Source: Nitrospira sp. (GTDB taxonomy: Bacteria; Nitrospirota; Nitrospiria; Nitrospirales; Nitrospiraceae). Taken from it: a stretch of DNA of 64,000 bases. Location: the NCBI GenBank assembly GCA_035968315.1, contig JAVYIN010000009.1, positions 62,001 through 126,000 of the forward strand. Direction: 5' to 3'. Made by a program: the position numbers and the translations under genes. The notes below the pieces were generated by a model. The model had not been told where the DNA came from. It saw nothing but the letters and a program-made list of their open reading frames with translations, and did no database searches. Shown here in pieces: positions 17,103 to 25,481 of this stretch (its first letter is position 1; the number at the start of each line of letters is the position of its first letter).

Positions 17103-18118
17103 GCCCGTCCTTTCTCCAGCTTGGCATCCCGTTCCATGAGATCGCTCACCGCCTTGCGGCAGGATTTTCCGTCGAACAGCACGGCATTGATTTCCTGGGT
17201 AATCGGCATCTCCACCCCATGACGGCGCGCGAGACCCAGCGCCGCCCGCGCCGTGCGCACCCCTTCCGCCACCGCCTGCATGCCGCCCAAAATCGTGTCG
17301 AGCCTGTCCCCCTGGCCCAGCCGCACGCCCACCGTATGATTCCGGCTGAGCGAGCCCGTGCAGGTCAAGACCAGATCGCCAACCCCGGAGAGTCCATAGA
17401 ACGTGCGCGGATCCGCCCCCATCGCGACACCCAGACGGACGATCTCCGCCAACCCTCTGGTGATCAAGGCCGCGCGCGCATTAAAACCGAGCCCCAATCC
17501 ATCGACCACTCCGGCGGCCAAGGCCATCACGTTCTTCAGCGCCCCGCCCAACTGCACGCCAATGAGGTCGCTATCCGCATAGACCCGGAATGAGGGCGTC
17601 ATCAACGCGGCCTGAAACCGCCCCACCAGCTCAGGGTCCCGGCCGGCCAGGCAGACCGCCGTCGGCTTGCCGGCACTCAACTCGCTCGCGAAACTCGGGC
17701 CGGATAAGGCCATGAGGTACCGCTCCATCGACTCCGGCAGCACCTCATCCATGACCTGGGTCATCAGCTTGGAGCTGTCCTCTTCGACGCCCTTGGTCGC
17801 ACTGATGAAGGGAACCGGACGTGAGAGGCAGGGCGCCAGATTGCGCAGCACCTGCCGGGTGACATGCGAGGGGACCACAAAGAGAATGCCGTCAGCCTGC
17901 TCAACCGCGTCCGTCAACGACGAGGTCGCTGTCAGCGTGCGCGGCAGGGCGACACCGGGGAGAAATACCTTATTTTCATGTGCCGTATTGACGGACTCGA
18001 CCACATCATGTTCATAGGCCCAGAGGCGCACCTCCAGCCCTTTCTCGGCCAGATGTTTGGCCAGCGCCGTACCCCAGGCCCCGGCACCGATTACGCCTAG
18101 TTTTTTGACATCCTGCAT
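17099..18118 (-). CDS. gpsA: Glycerol-3-phosphate dehydrogenase [NAD(P)+]
   Basis: 339 aa, usual length. It makes sn-glycerol-3-phosphate from DHAP for phospholipid synthesis. The nucleotide-binding GVIGAGAWGTALA, the catalytic-lysine region (GGALKNVMALAAGVVDGLGLG) and GLSGVGDLVLTC are present. The start chosen (MQDVKKLGVIG) matches the family N-terminus; an upstream in-frame ATG at 18133 is possible. It is coupled to larB. Confidence 0.94.
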   Translation of the reverse strand: MQDVKKLGVIGAGAWGTALAKHLAEKGLEVRLWAYEHDVVESVNTAHENKVFLPGVALPRTLTATSSLTDAVEQADGILFVVPSHVTRQVLRNLAPCLSRPVPFISATKGVEEDSSKLMTQVMDEVLPESMERYLMALSGPSFASELSAGKPTAVCLAGRDPELVGRFQAALMTPSFRVYADSDLIGVQLGGALKNVMALAAGVVDGLGLGFNARAALITRGLAEIVRLGVAMGADPRTFYGLSGVGDLVLTCTGSLSRNHTVGVRLGQGDRLDTILGGMQAVAEGVRTARAALGLARRHGVEMPITQEINAVLFDGKSCRKAVSDLMERDAKLEKGRA

Positions 18119-18201
18119 AAAAGGAACTTCCATCCTGTGGGAGGGCAACTCATGGAACGGCGCGGATTATAGCCTGCTCCGTCCAGATCTGCCAATCGGC
18201 G

Positions 18202-18231
18202 TTGCCTCTGCCGGCACATCCACCGTATGAT
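18202..18231 (+). promoter_or_regulatory. Promoter for zinc-ribbon protein, leaderless type
   Basis: TTGCCT (18202-18207), an 18-nt spacer, TATGAT (18226-18231), then 7 nt to the ATG at 18239. No Shine-Dalgarno. Confidence 0.45.
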
Positions 18232-18238
18232 GGCCGCC

Positions 18239-18595
18239 ATGCAACTCTGCCCATCCTGCCGCCGGTCACAGCCGGAGATTCATCGGTTCTGCACCCAATG
18301 CGGCCAGCGCCTCGACACACAAGGCTCCGCGCAGCACCGCACACCCGCGCCCCCCTCGACACCAGAACAACTGAGCCTCAACGTCCTGTATGGCATGGTG
18401 GCGGCGCTGATCGTCGCGGTCCTGTTTCCGCCCTGGGAAACCCCTCCGTCCCAGCCGCCGGAATTTCTTGGCATCCATTTCTTCCTGTCCCCGCCGGCGC
18501 CCGACGCCATCGTGAGCCGCATGCTGCTCACCATCGAACTCACGACCATCACCATTGGCGGGCTCTATGCCGCCTTCTTTTTTCGAAAGCGATAA
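18239..18595 (+). CDS. Zinc-ribbon membrane protein
   Basis: 118 aa. The N-terminus (CPSC, then CTQCGQ) is a double-CxxC zinc ribbon. Two membrane helices follow (LYGMVAALIVAVLFPPW and LTTITIGGLYAAFFF). The ATG at 18239 is preferred over those at 18227/18230 because a -10 box overlaps the earlier ones. Role unknown. It is convergent with the arginine dihydrolase gene. Confidence 0.65.
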   Translation: MQLCPSCRRSQPEIHRFCTQCGQRLDTQGSAQHRTPAPPSTPEQLSLNVLYGMVAALIVAVLFPPWETPPSQPPEFLGIHFFLSPPAPDAIVSRMLLTIELTTITIGGLYAAFFFRKR

Positions 18596-18611
18596 CTCAT
18601 AGGCGTTGCGG

Positions 18612-19412
18612 TTAATCCAGTGCCAGCGTCAGACACTTCGCCGATCCGCCGGACTTCATGAACTCATCCAACGGGACCGGATGGACCTGATAGCCTCGTT
18701 CCTGGAGCAATGCCATCGTGGCCGGACAGCCCTCGGGCAGCGCGACATGCACTCCCACACAGACCGCATTACAGGCAAACTTCAGCGCCTCCGCTTCCGG
18801 AACCGCCAGCCGCCGTCCTTCATCTACCCGCTCCCTGATCGCGCTCTGTCCATAGGAGTCGAACGCCGGGGGATAATACAGCAGTTCCCCTCCCGACAAG
18901 GGGCACAAACAGGTATCGAGGTGATAGAACCGCCCGTCCACTAACTCCAGCGGAATGATCTCGCGCGCGAACCGCTCGCCCAGGAGCGGAAACATGCGAA
19001 TGTCCGACCGCTGCCGGTAGCCTCCAAACCAGTACTCGGGAAATCCCAGCAGATCTCCCGCCCCTTCGAAGAAAAACTCCTGATCGAAAGTCACAACCTC
19101 ATAGCCGGCGGCGCGAAACCACTGCTCAAAATGCGCCTCTTCCCGTTGACGTTCGGCATAGCGAAAACGGCTGACCACGGCTTGCCGCCCAACAGCCACT
19201 CCTGCATTCGCCGTAAATACGAGGTCGGGCAATCCCGGCACCGGACGCATGCGCTCCAGCACGGCCCCCATGTCCCGCTCAAGCACCTCCATGAGACGAT
19301 GCCATTGCGTAACCGCACGCTCGTGATCGACGATATTCGATCTCCGCATCCATGGATTGATTTCATACTCGATGGCAAAGTAATCCGGCGGGCACACGAG
19401 CAGGCGGCTCAC
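18612..19412 (-). CDS. Arginine dihydrolase/amidinotransferase-fold enzyme (ArgZ-like half)
   Basis: 266 aa of the guanidine-modifying superfamily. The active-site pattern is visible: the LVFTANAG loop, the acidic EGAGDLL, His in FYHLDTCLC and the nucleophilic Cys in GGSAKCLTL. In cyanobacterial ArgZ/AgrE this domain hydrolyses arginine to ornithine, CO2 and ammonia and is fused to a LOR/SDH domain. Here the LOR/SDH protein is the gene immediately upstream, overlapping by 4 bp. It could instead be a dimethylarginase; the TANA loop and partner favour arginine dihydrolase. Confidence 0.78.
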   Translation of the reverse strand: MSRLLVCPPDYFAIEYEINPWMRRSNIVDHERAVTQWHRLMEVLERDMGAVLERMRPVPGLPDLVFTANAGVAVGRQAVVSRFRYAERQREEAHFEQWFRAAGYEVVTFDQEFFFEGAGDLLGFPEYWFGGYRQRSDIRMFPLLGERFAREIIPLELVDGRFYHLDTCLCPLSGGELLYYPPAFDSYGQSAIRERVDEGRRLAVPEAEALKFACNAVCVGVHVALPEGCPATMALLQERGYQVHPVPLDEFMKSGGSAKCLTLALD

Positions 19413-20653
19413 ACAGGCCTCCCCAGAGAGCGGGCGAGTTCACTCAGGAATGACGCCGCGTCCATCACCAGCCCGACGGCCTGGAAGCTCCCCCGGTCGG
19501 CGAGCTTCGTCGGAACGGCGGCATTGATGTCCACACAGACGGTCGGCACCGCGGCGGGCAACAAATTGCCGGTGGCCACCGCATGCAGCGTCGAGGCGAC
19601 GAGCAGGGCCAGCCCAACCCCGGGGATCGCCTGGCGCATGGCGGCCTGCGCCCGCATCGAATCCGTGATCACGCCGGGCAAGGGCCCGTCATCTCTGATC
19701 GTCCCCGCCATCACCACCTGAACGCCGCGTCTGACACAAGCGGCCATGATGCCGGTCTTGATCACGCCGGACTCAACGGCAGCCCGAATGCTGCCGATCG
19801 CGCGAATCCGGTTGATGGTCCGCAGATGATGGGCATGCCCGTGCGGAACCGCCTGGCCGGCCGTGAGGGCGTAGCCTAAGGAGGTGCCGTACAGATCGGC
19901 TTCCATGTCATGCGCGGCCAAGGCATTCCCGCAGAACAACACCTGGATGAACCCTTCCTCGATCAGCCAGGCCAGCGCATCCCGCCCGCCGGCATGGATG
20001 ATGGCGGGCCCTCCGGCCAGCAGAACGTTGGAGGGGGCTCCTCCCGCACGAGACTCGTCGCGCAGCATGCGCATCCGCCGGGCAATATCGGCGATAACGT
20101 GGCTGTGCGGCCGTTCAGCGGAAACCTTCGACTCCATGAACGCAAAGACATCGCGTTCGCGCGGGCGCTGCAGCGGTCTGACGCGCACACCCGCCTGCCC
20201 GGTCACGATGAGATCGCCCTGACGGACGTCGGCCATCGGCACCGTGCGGGCCGCGGCTCGCTGGCTATCCACCGTGATGCCCAGATCCATCTCCACCCCT
20301 TGGACTTCAACCCATGTCTCGTTCAGACGGACTTCGGTCGGCAAGTGGGTGGTGGAGTAGAATTCATCCGGAAACACGCCATCGGCAGGAGCCGGCTGCA
20401 GCACGCAATCGGAATCCCGCTCGACCACCGCGCCATGCGGCTGAATCGCGCGCAGGATGTGGCTTAACGCGGTGAGCGTGGGGGCCCGCACGACAATGCG
20501 CGCGCGCGACTGGTCCTCTCTGGTGCGGCCGATCTCCACCTGGTCGAGATCGAACGACCCGCCCATCGTCAGAATCAGATCCAGCACCTTCGCGAGAATC
20601 AGCGAATCGATAATGTGGCCGCGAAGGATGATCGTTTCTTGGGCCTGAGTCAC
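19409..20653 (-). CDS. LOR/SDH-family protein (TIGR00300), probable ornithine cyclodeaminase half
   Basis: 414 aa. It matches the LOR/SDH conserved region: an N-terminal ~100-residue domain, then a Rossmann-like part with NVLLAGGPAIIHAGG, HGHAHHLRTINRIR and VICTGIM-like GVIKTGIMAA. In AgrE the C-terminal LOR/SDH part converts ornithine to proline, releasing ammonia. With the overlapping ArgZ-like gene this would give arginine to ornithine to proline plus ammonia. The start lies 20 nt downstream of an intergenic hairpin repeat. Confidence 0.82.
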   Translation of the reverse strand: MTQAQETIILRGHIIDSLILAKVLDLILTMGGSFDLDQVEIGRTREDQSRARIVVRAPTLTALSHILRAIQPHGAVVERDSDCVLQPAPADGVFPDEFYSTTHLPTEVRLNETWVEVQGVEMDLGITVDSQRAAARTVPMADVRQGDLIVTGQAGVRVRPLQRPRERDVFAFMESKVSAERPHSHVIADIARRMRMLRDESRAGGAPSNVLLAGGPAIIHAGGRDALAWLIEEGFIQVLFCGNALAAHDMEADLYGTSLGYALTAGQAVPHGHAHHLRTINRIRAIGSIRAAVESGVIKTGIMAACVRRGVQVVMAGTIRDDGPLPGVITDSMRAQAAMRQAIPGVGLALLVASTLHAVATGNLLPAAVPTVCVDINAAVPTKLADRGSFQAVGLVMDAASFLSELARSLGRPV

Positions 20654-20672
20654 AGCGCCCTCCCGATAGGCA

Positions 20673-20787
20673 AGGGGTCAGAGGCTAGAGGCTAGGGGGA
20701 AGCCCCGGGTGCCCCAGATCATTGCTCATGAAAATAATAGCGCGCATTCACCAAACAAGACCCTCTAGCCCCGCGCCTCTAGCCCCG
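20673..20787. repeat. CTAGCCTCTAGCC hairpin repeat, copy 2
   Basis: Left arm 20673-20699 (GGTCAGAGGCTAGAGGCTAG) and right arm 20760-20787 (CCTCTAGCCCCGCGCCTC) are near-complementary around a ~60-nt AT-richer loop. The right arm supplies the EARG end and stop codon of truD. Confidence 0.65.
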
Positions 20788-21823
20788 GGCCAGTTTTCAT
20801 GATCTCTCGCAGCACACTCGTCGCATAGGCACCTGGAGGCAAGGCAAAGGACACCGTCAGGACAGTACCGTCCAGCGACCAATCCAGTTCCGTCAAAGGC
20901 ACTCGCAGGGGCCGGCGTTCGCCGCGAAACCCGCAGACCTTCGCCGCCGCCACCAGCGCCTCCTGCGTCGCCCCCGCCTCGGTGATCACCGCCTGCTCAA
21001 TCGCGCCCGGCTCGCCGCTCGCCCAGGAGACTCTGGAACCGAATAACACTCCCGTCGGGCTGATCTCGAACCGATCGGCCCGCGCCTGCTCCACGTCCGC
21101 ATCCTCAACGAGAAAACAGGCGCCATTCTCGGACTTGGCCGCCCAGTCGCCGGCGAAGACACGATCGATCGTGTGGATACGCCGGGCCAGGATGCGATTG
21201 AAGAGATAGGACTGATAGGCATTGAGGTACCACATCCGTTTATTTCGGCTCATCCTGTCGCGCCGTTTGTCGTCCGTGAGCAAAATTGCGCCCAGCTGAT
21301 AATTGTCGCCGTCTTTCCCCTGCCGCTGAGGGCCGAAATAATTCGGCACCCCCCGCCGGCTGAGCTGGTCGAGAATGCCCGGCACCACCTCGGCCGCGTG
21401 CGGGGCAATGTCGCGAATCACCAGGCGAAACCGGTTGCCTGCATGGTGGCCGGTTCGCAGCCGATTGCGGTGCCTGCCCAGGATCTCCACCTTCAGGATC
21501 TGCTCATCGGCCGGCAGGCTCGCCATCCGGTCTGCCTGAATCCCCTGCACCGAAACCATTTGCGTCGTCACCGCCCGCGCGTCTTTCAATCCCGCAATGC
21601 CGATGGCCAGCGCCTTGACGCCCAGCACCGACGACAGCCGCTTCACCAAATCGGGAGTCGAGAGCCCGCGCTTCGTAATCCGCAGATACAGATGCTCCCC
21701 CTCGCCGCACGGCAGATACAGCGGCCGTTCGTCGACCTGAAAATCCTCCGGCGTTGTGCGCATGCGCCCGCCAATGCCGGGCAGGCTGTCAGTCAGAAAC
21801 GGCTCGATCTGTCCGGTTGTCAT
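20765..21823 (-). CDS. truD: tRNA pseudouridine(13) synthase TruD
   Basis: 352 aa from the ATG at 21823, which has AGGTGGGG upstream; codons further upstream look untranslated. It forms pseudouridine at position 13 of tRNA(Glu) and others. TTPEDFQVDE, AGLKDARAVTTQ (catalytic Asp in GLKD) and GVPNYFGPQRQG are diagnostic. The last residues (LEARG) come from the intergenic repeat. Confidence 0.93.
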   Translation of the reverse strand: MTTGQIEPFLTDSLPGIGGRMRTTPEDFQVDERPLYLPCGEGEHLYLRITKRGLSTPDLVKRLSSVLGVKALAIGIAGLKDARAVTTQMVSVQGIQADRMASLPADEQILKVEILGRHRNRLRTGHHAGNRFRLVIRDIAPHAAEVVPGILDQLSRRGVPNYFGPQRQGKDGDNYQLGAILLTDDKRRDRMSRNKRMWYLNAYQSYLFNRILARRIHTIDRVFAGDWAAKSENGACFLVEDADVEQARADRFEISPTGVLFGSRVSWASGEPGAIEQAVITEAGATQEALVAAAKVCGFRGERRPLRVPLTELDWSLDGTVLTVSFALPPGAYATSVLREIMKTGPGLEARG

Positions 21824-21866
21824 GCCCCACCTTGTTGTTGCGTCATGAGAAAAATTCGGTCCTTTC

Positions 21867-21895
21867 TTCGGCCCGTTCGATGGGCATGGTATACT
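21867..21895 (+). promoter_or_regulatory. Extended -10 promoter, leaderless type
   Basis: TGG-TATACT (extended -10; box at 21890-21895) with a weak -35 (TTCGGC, 21867-21872). The ATG at 21901 is 5 nt further; the in-frame ATGs at 21880 and 21886 lie upstream of the -10 box. Confidence 0.45.
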
Positions 21896-21900
21896 GCGCC

Positions 21901-22578
21901 ATGTTGCATCATACCAAGAGGCGGACAGACCACTCGGCCGGATATGCCCCTTCACTGAAGCACACAGCCTCCGGCCTCCTCTTCCTGCTGTGCGCGGCGC
22001 TCTCTCACGGAACATCGGCCAATGCGGCCTGGCCGGTCACACGCCCCGACGTCTACCAAGACTTTACTCAGCATATTCAGCGGCAAATTGAAACCGACAA
22101 AGCCGCCTTCGCCCTAGCCAGCACTTGTACGAACTGGTTTTACCAGCAGGAGAAGCACAAACCCGCGCCCACTGTGGTGCAGCCGATCCGTTGGGATCCG
22201 GTATCCCAGTCGCCCAGCCGCGAAGACTGCCTCCGGATCTATCCGGGCGGCCTCGAAGCAGTCCGGGAGGATTTTCACCGCACCCAGACGGCCCTCTCCG
22301 TCAGCCTGACCTTCTACGAGTTCGCCCTGGTCAGCGACCGCAACGACGATAACCGGTACAGCCGCGAGGAATTGCGCGATCTGTTCCTCTCCCTCACCCT
22401 TGCGTATGACCCCCGGCAGACACCGGGCACCCAGGCGGAGGCCCTGACCACTCGCTTCGATACCTGGTATCGCGCAAAAAACCTCGAACAACTGATGAAC
22501 AGTATGGCGCAGCTCTATGAGAAGGGCTATCGGGTCTCCGCCGCAGACCGTGCCGAACTGGAGCGCGTTTCAAAATAA
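21901..22578 (+). CDS. Secreted EF-hand-like protein
   Basis: 225 aa. A signal peptide with hydrophobic core ASGLLFLLCAALSHGTSA ends near ANAAW. The mature protein is helical and contains one canonical-looking 12-residue EF-hand loop, DRNDDNRYSREE (acidic or polar ligands at 1, 3, 5, 9 and Glu at 12), at about residue 150. Four Cys could form disulfides. No family is recognised; Ca2+ binding is inference from the loop. The promoter position decides the start. Confidence 0.65.
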   Translation: MLHHTKRRTDHSAGYAPSLKHTASGLLFLLCAALSHGTSANAAWPVTRPDVYQDFTQHIQRQIETDKAAFALASTCTNWFYQQEKHKPAPTVVQPIRWDPVSQSPSREDCLRIYPGGLEAVREDFHRTQTALSVSLTFYEFALVSDRNDDNRYSREELRDLFLSLTLAYDPRQTPGTQAEALTTRFDTWYRAKNLEQLMNSMAQLYEKGYRVSAADRAELERVSK

Positions 22579-22592
22579 CGCGGCCCGGCCGG

Positions 22593-23255
22593 TTACGGCA
22601 CAGGAATCCGCTCCAGGGCTTCTTTCGCGCGGCTCCGCACGGTCTGGTCCCAGTCTTCCTTCATCGCATATTCCAGCTTGGCCCTGGCCTCCGGCGCGCG
22701 CAGCCGGCCCAACCCCAATGCCGCACAAGACCGCACGTAGGCATGATCGTCTTCCAGCGCCGCCAAGAGCAACGGCACGACGGACCGGTCATTCAAGATG
22801 CCCAAATGGCTGGCGGCCATGCCCCGGATCCGATGCTGTTTGTCGCCCAGCGCCCGTCGGAGCGTCGTCACCCAGAGATCCTTGAGCGCCGGCGCCGCCG
22901 ATTCGATTCCGTCCACCCGATACTCGTTAACCTCAGCCAAGGCAAATGCCAGCTCGAGCTGTTTGTCCCGCACCGTTTCCCGCTGAAACGCCGCAAGCAA
23001 CCGGTTACGCTCCTGCTTCCGATGCACGCGGGCCCTGATCTTCTTCACCACAACCAGCAGCAGCACGACCATCCCGAGCACCGCGGCGGCGAGCGGAATG
23101 GCCTGATCGATCACATATTCTTGCGTGTCGGTGGACAGCCGCTTCCAGACCCACACGGCACTGATGATCAGTCCGACGAGGATCACGATGGCGGTCAGAT
23201 TGGCCTGGCCCTGCTCAGTACGGCGCATCATGGGAAGGGGATCATACGGGCGCAT
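22593..23255 (-). CDS. HEAT-repeat membrane protein
   Basis: 220 aa. Two transmembrane helices near the N-terminus (LTAIVILVGLIISAVWVW and AVLGMVVLLLVVV) are followed by a basic stretch and a C-terminal array of about three HEAT-type repeats (HRIRGMAASHLGILNDRSVVP, YVRSCAALGLGRLRAPEAR, VRSRAKEALERI). Such domains usually bind proteins. An internal ATG at 23231 is an alternative start. It is divergent from the MarR gene. Confidence 0.72.
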   Translation of the reverse strand: MRPYDPLPMMRRTEQGQANLTAIVILVGLIISAVWVWKRLSTDTQEYVIDQAIPLAAAVLGMVVLLLVVVKKIRARVHRKQERNRLLAAFQRETVRDKQLELAFALAEVNEYRVDGIESAAPALKDLWVTTLRRALGDKQHRIRGMAASHLGILNDRSVVPLLLAALEDDHAYVRSCAALGLGRLRAPEARAKLEYAMKEDWDQTVRSRAKEALERIPVP

Positions 23256-23316
23256 CCCTCACCCCGTCAATGAATCCCGGCCGGGCCGCATGGTGCCGCC
23301 GGTGCCCTGCGCCCGC

Positions 23317-23345
23317 TTGACCCTGTTCACCGAGCAGACTATCCT
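23317..23345 (+). promoter_or_regulatory. MarR-gene promoter, leaderless type
   Basis: TTGACC (23317-23322), a 17-nt spacer and TATCCT (23340-23345), then 6 nt to the ATG at 23352; no Shine-Dalgarno. Confidence 0.6.
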
Positions 23346-23351
23346 CGCCCG

Positions 23352-23810
23352 ATGGACCTGCCGCACCTCAAAGACGACCCCTATCTCAAGCTGGTCCGCC
23401 CCTTGGTGGAGACCTATCAAGCGTTTTGGCTGGCCGGCAGCCGCCACATCCGCTCCCTGCGATTGACCCCGGCACAATTCGACATCATTGCGACATTGGG
23501 AGATACCGGCGGCATGACCTGCGCAGAGCTGTCCGCCACGACCCTCGTCACCAAAGGGACTCTGACCGGTGTGCTTGACCGCCTGGTGGCGAAAGGCCTG
23601 ATCCGGCGGGAAGCCGTCGAGAGCGATCGGCGGCGGGTCAATGTCCGTCTGACGGACAAAGGCACCGCGGTCTTTCGAAAAGCCTTCGCCGCGCACATCG
23701 CCTTCCTCAGGCCGTTTTTTCAGCGGGCCATGAGCGAGAAGGAGATCGAGCAGACCTGCATGCTGCTCTTGCGCCTGCGCGACAGCTTCAATCGGCCGGT
23801 GGCGGACTGA
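23352..23810 (+). CDS. MarR-family transcriptional regulator
   Basis: 152 aa winged-helix protein. Recognition region MTCAELSATTLVTKGTLTGVLDRLVAKGLI and wing ESDRRRVNVRLTDKG are typical. The stop overlaps the ATG of the metallo-hydrolase gene by one base, so it probably regulates that operon, with a ligand not visible from sequence. Confidence 0.9.
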   Translation: MDLPHLKDDPYLKLVRPLVETYQAFWLAGSRHIRSLRLTPAQFDIIATLGDTGGMTCAELSATTLVTKGTLTGVLDRLVAKGLIRREAVESDRRRVNVRLTDKGTAVFRKAFAAHIAFLRPFFQRAMSEKEIEQTCMLLLRLRDSFNRPVAD

Positions 23811-24565
23811 TGCGCCTCACCGTCCTCGGCTCCGGCACCAATGTTCATCCGACCAGGGCCGCGGCCGGCTATCTCGTCATCACCGACCAGACCTTGTTGC
23901 TCGACTTCGGTCCCCGCACCCTCTCGAATCTGATCATGACCGGTGTGAATCGGCATGACGTGACCCATATCCTCTTTTCGCATTTTCACGCCGACCATTT
24001 TTCGGACTTCATCACCTTCTTCTTCGATGCCCTCATCTACACCAAACACGGCGGAGGCTGGCGGCCCGATTTGACCCTGATCGGCCCGCGCGGCACCAAG
24101 CCCCTGCTGGAAAGCATCATGGCGACCTTCCCCAGCTTTGCCTCACCGCCCTTCCGCGTCCGGATCAAGGAAGTGACGACCCGGCCCTTTCACATCGGCG
24201 ACACCCTGATTACGCCACGCCCGGTCGTGCATGTGCCGGATCTGCATTGCGTCGGCTATCGGATCGAATACCAGAAGAAGACGCTGGTGTATTCGGGCGA
24301 TGCCCAGTATTGCGACAGCCTTGTGCGCCTCTGCCACGAGGCCGACGTGGCGGTCTTGGATTGTTCGTTCCCGGCCACCAAACCAGGTCCGGTCCATATG
24401 CATGCGGGAGAATGCGGACAAGTCGCGCAGGAGGCCGGCGTCGGCCGTCTGGTCCTCTCACACTTCTATCCGGTCGCGGAGCGGTACGATGTGAAGGCGC
24501 AGGCAGCGGAACACTTCAGCGGGAAGATTACGAAGGGGAAAGACCGGCTGACGATCAGACTCTAG
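23810..24565 (+). CDS. MBL-fold metallo-hydrolase, RNase Z-like
   Basis: 251 aa. The metal motif HxHxDH appears in LFSHFHADHFSDF, with further ligands in SGDAQYC and LSHFYPVAE. The fold resembles ElaC/arylsulfatase-type hydrolases. The short length and missing exosite argue against true tRNase Z. It is translationally coupled to the MarR gene. Substrate unknown. Confidence 0.83.
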   Translation: MRLTVLGSGTNVHPTRAAAGYLVITDQTLLLDFGPRTLSNLIMTGVNRHDVTHILFSHFHADHFSDFITFFFDALIYTKHGGGWRPDLTLIGPRGTKPLLESIMATFPSFASPPFRVRIKEVTTRPFHIGDTLITPRPVVHVPDLHCVGYRIEYQKKTLVYSGDAQYCDSLVRLCHEADVAVLDCSFPATKPGPVHMHAGECGQVAQEAGVGRLVLSHFYPVAERYDVKAQAAEHFSGKITKGKDRLTIRL

Positions 24566-24596
24566 CAGGGGAGAGACCATCCGCGCTGAGGCGAGG

Positions 24597-25478
24597 CTAT
24601 ACACTATCTTCGCGTGATTCGCCGCCCAGGATCTCGATAAACCTGGTAAACCGGGCGGTCTTCACCGGCTCATCCAGCTTGGAATAGATGGCCAGGAGAT
24701 TCTTGACCATGCGGGAGAGAATGGCGCGGGTCGGGCTTTTCTGCAGATACTTCTCATCGAATCCATACCCCGCCTCCGTCAGGAACCGCGCGCAGTTTTT
24801 CTCCGTGAGCAGCGCCCCGCCGTTGAAACAATCGATGAAGATCTTGTAGCGCTTGGAGTCGTACTTTACCAGGAAATGCCCCGGCATCCCGATGCCCAGC
24901 AGCGGGAGCCCGAGCCGCTGGCCGATCAGCAAATACACCACCGACAAACTGATCGGAATCCCGACGCGCCGATCGATGACACGATTGAGGTAGCTGTTTT
25001 CGATTTCGTAATAGTTCTTGGTGTTGCCCTTGAAGCCCTGTTCCGTAAAGAAATACCGGTTCAGCGCCGTCACCGTTTCTTCTCCGGACGCCCGCTCCCC
25101 GATACACGCCCGAACCTCCTGCGCCATGGTATCGAGCTGCTGCCGATAGGCCGCCACATCCAGCGTCGGATAGGCATAGCGCGCGATCAGAAAGGCGCCC
25201 TCTTCCAGGCTCATCGCCTCGTCAGGCAGGAGCGCCATCGCCCGCAACTCGTCTTCAAGCTTGCCGCCACGGATTTCCTCGAGGATAGCCGCGATCCGAT
25301 CCGCCATTTCCGGCTGTTCGATTTCCGCTTGCTGGAGGAGGGGGACGGCTGAAGGCCCGATATCGATCAGCTTGTCGCTGATCGTTTCGACAATGCGGTC
25401 GTTCTCATCGGACAAGAGCCGAATCAACGCGCGAATCTGGCTTTCAGGAATGACCATCATGCCGGTAGAAGTGGCCAC
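24597..25478 (-). CDS. SirB1-family (transglutaminase-like core) protein
   Basis: 293 aa from a GTG at 25478; an ATG at 25460 is an equal candidate. The N-terminal 80 residues are helical; the middle has NRYFFTEQGFKGNTKNYYEIENSYLNRVIDRRVGIPISLSVVY, the hallmark of the SirB1/Transglut_core2 family. The Cys of the transglutaminase triad appears to be replaced (Ser in PISLSVVY), while GMPGHFLVKY and FIDCFNGG are conserved, so peptidase activity is doubtful. It follows the ABC exporter genes on the same strand with a 3-nt gap. Confidence 0.82.
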   Translation of the reverse strand: MATSTGMMVIPESQIRALIRLLSDENDRIVETISDKLIDIGPSAVPLLQQAEIEQPEMADRIAAILEEIRGGKLEDELRAMALLPDEAMSLEEGAFLIARYAYPTLDVAAYRQQLDTMAQEVRACIGERASGEETVTALNRYFFTEQGFKGNTKNYYEIENSYLNRVIDRRVGIPISLSVVYLLIGQRLGLPLLGIGMPGHFLVKYDSKRYKIFIDCFNGGALLTEKNCARFLTEAGYGFDEKYLQKSPTRAILSRMVKNLLAIYSKLDEPVKTARFTRFIEILGGESREDSV

Positions 25479-25481
25479 TGG

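Noticed and set aside
24597-25478. Calling the SirB1-like gene a functional transglutaminase
   Set aside because: The Cys position of the triad appears to be Ser, so enzymatic activity is not supported by the sequence.
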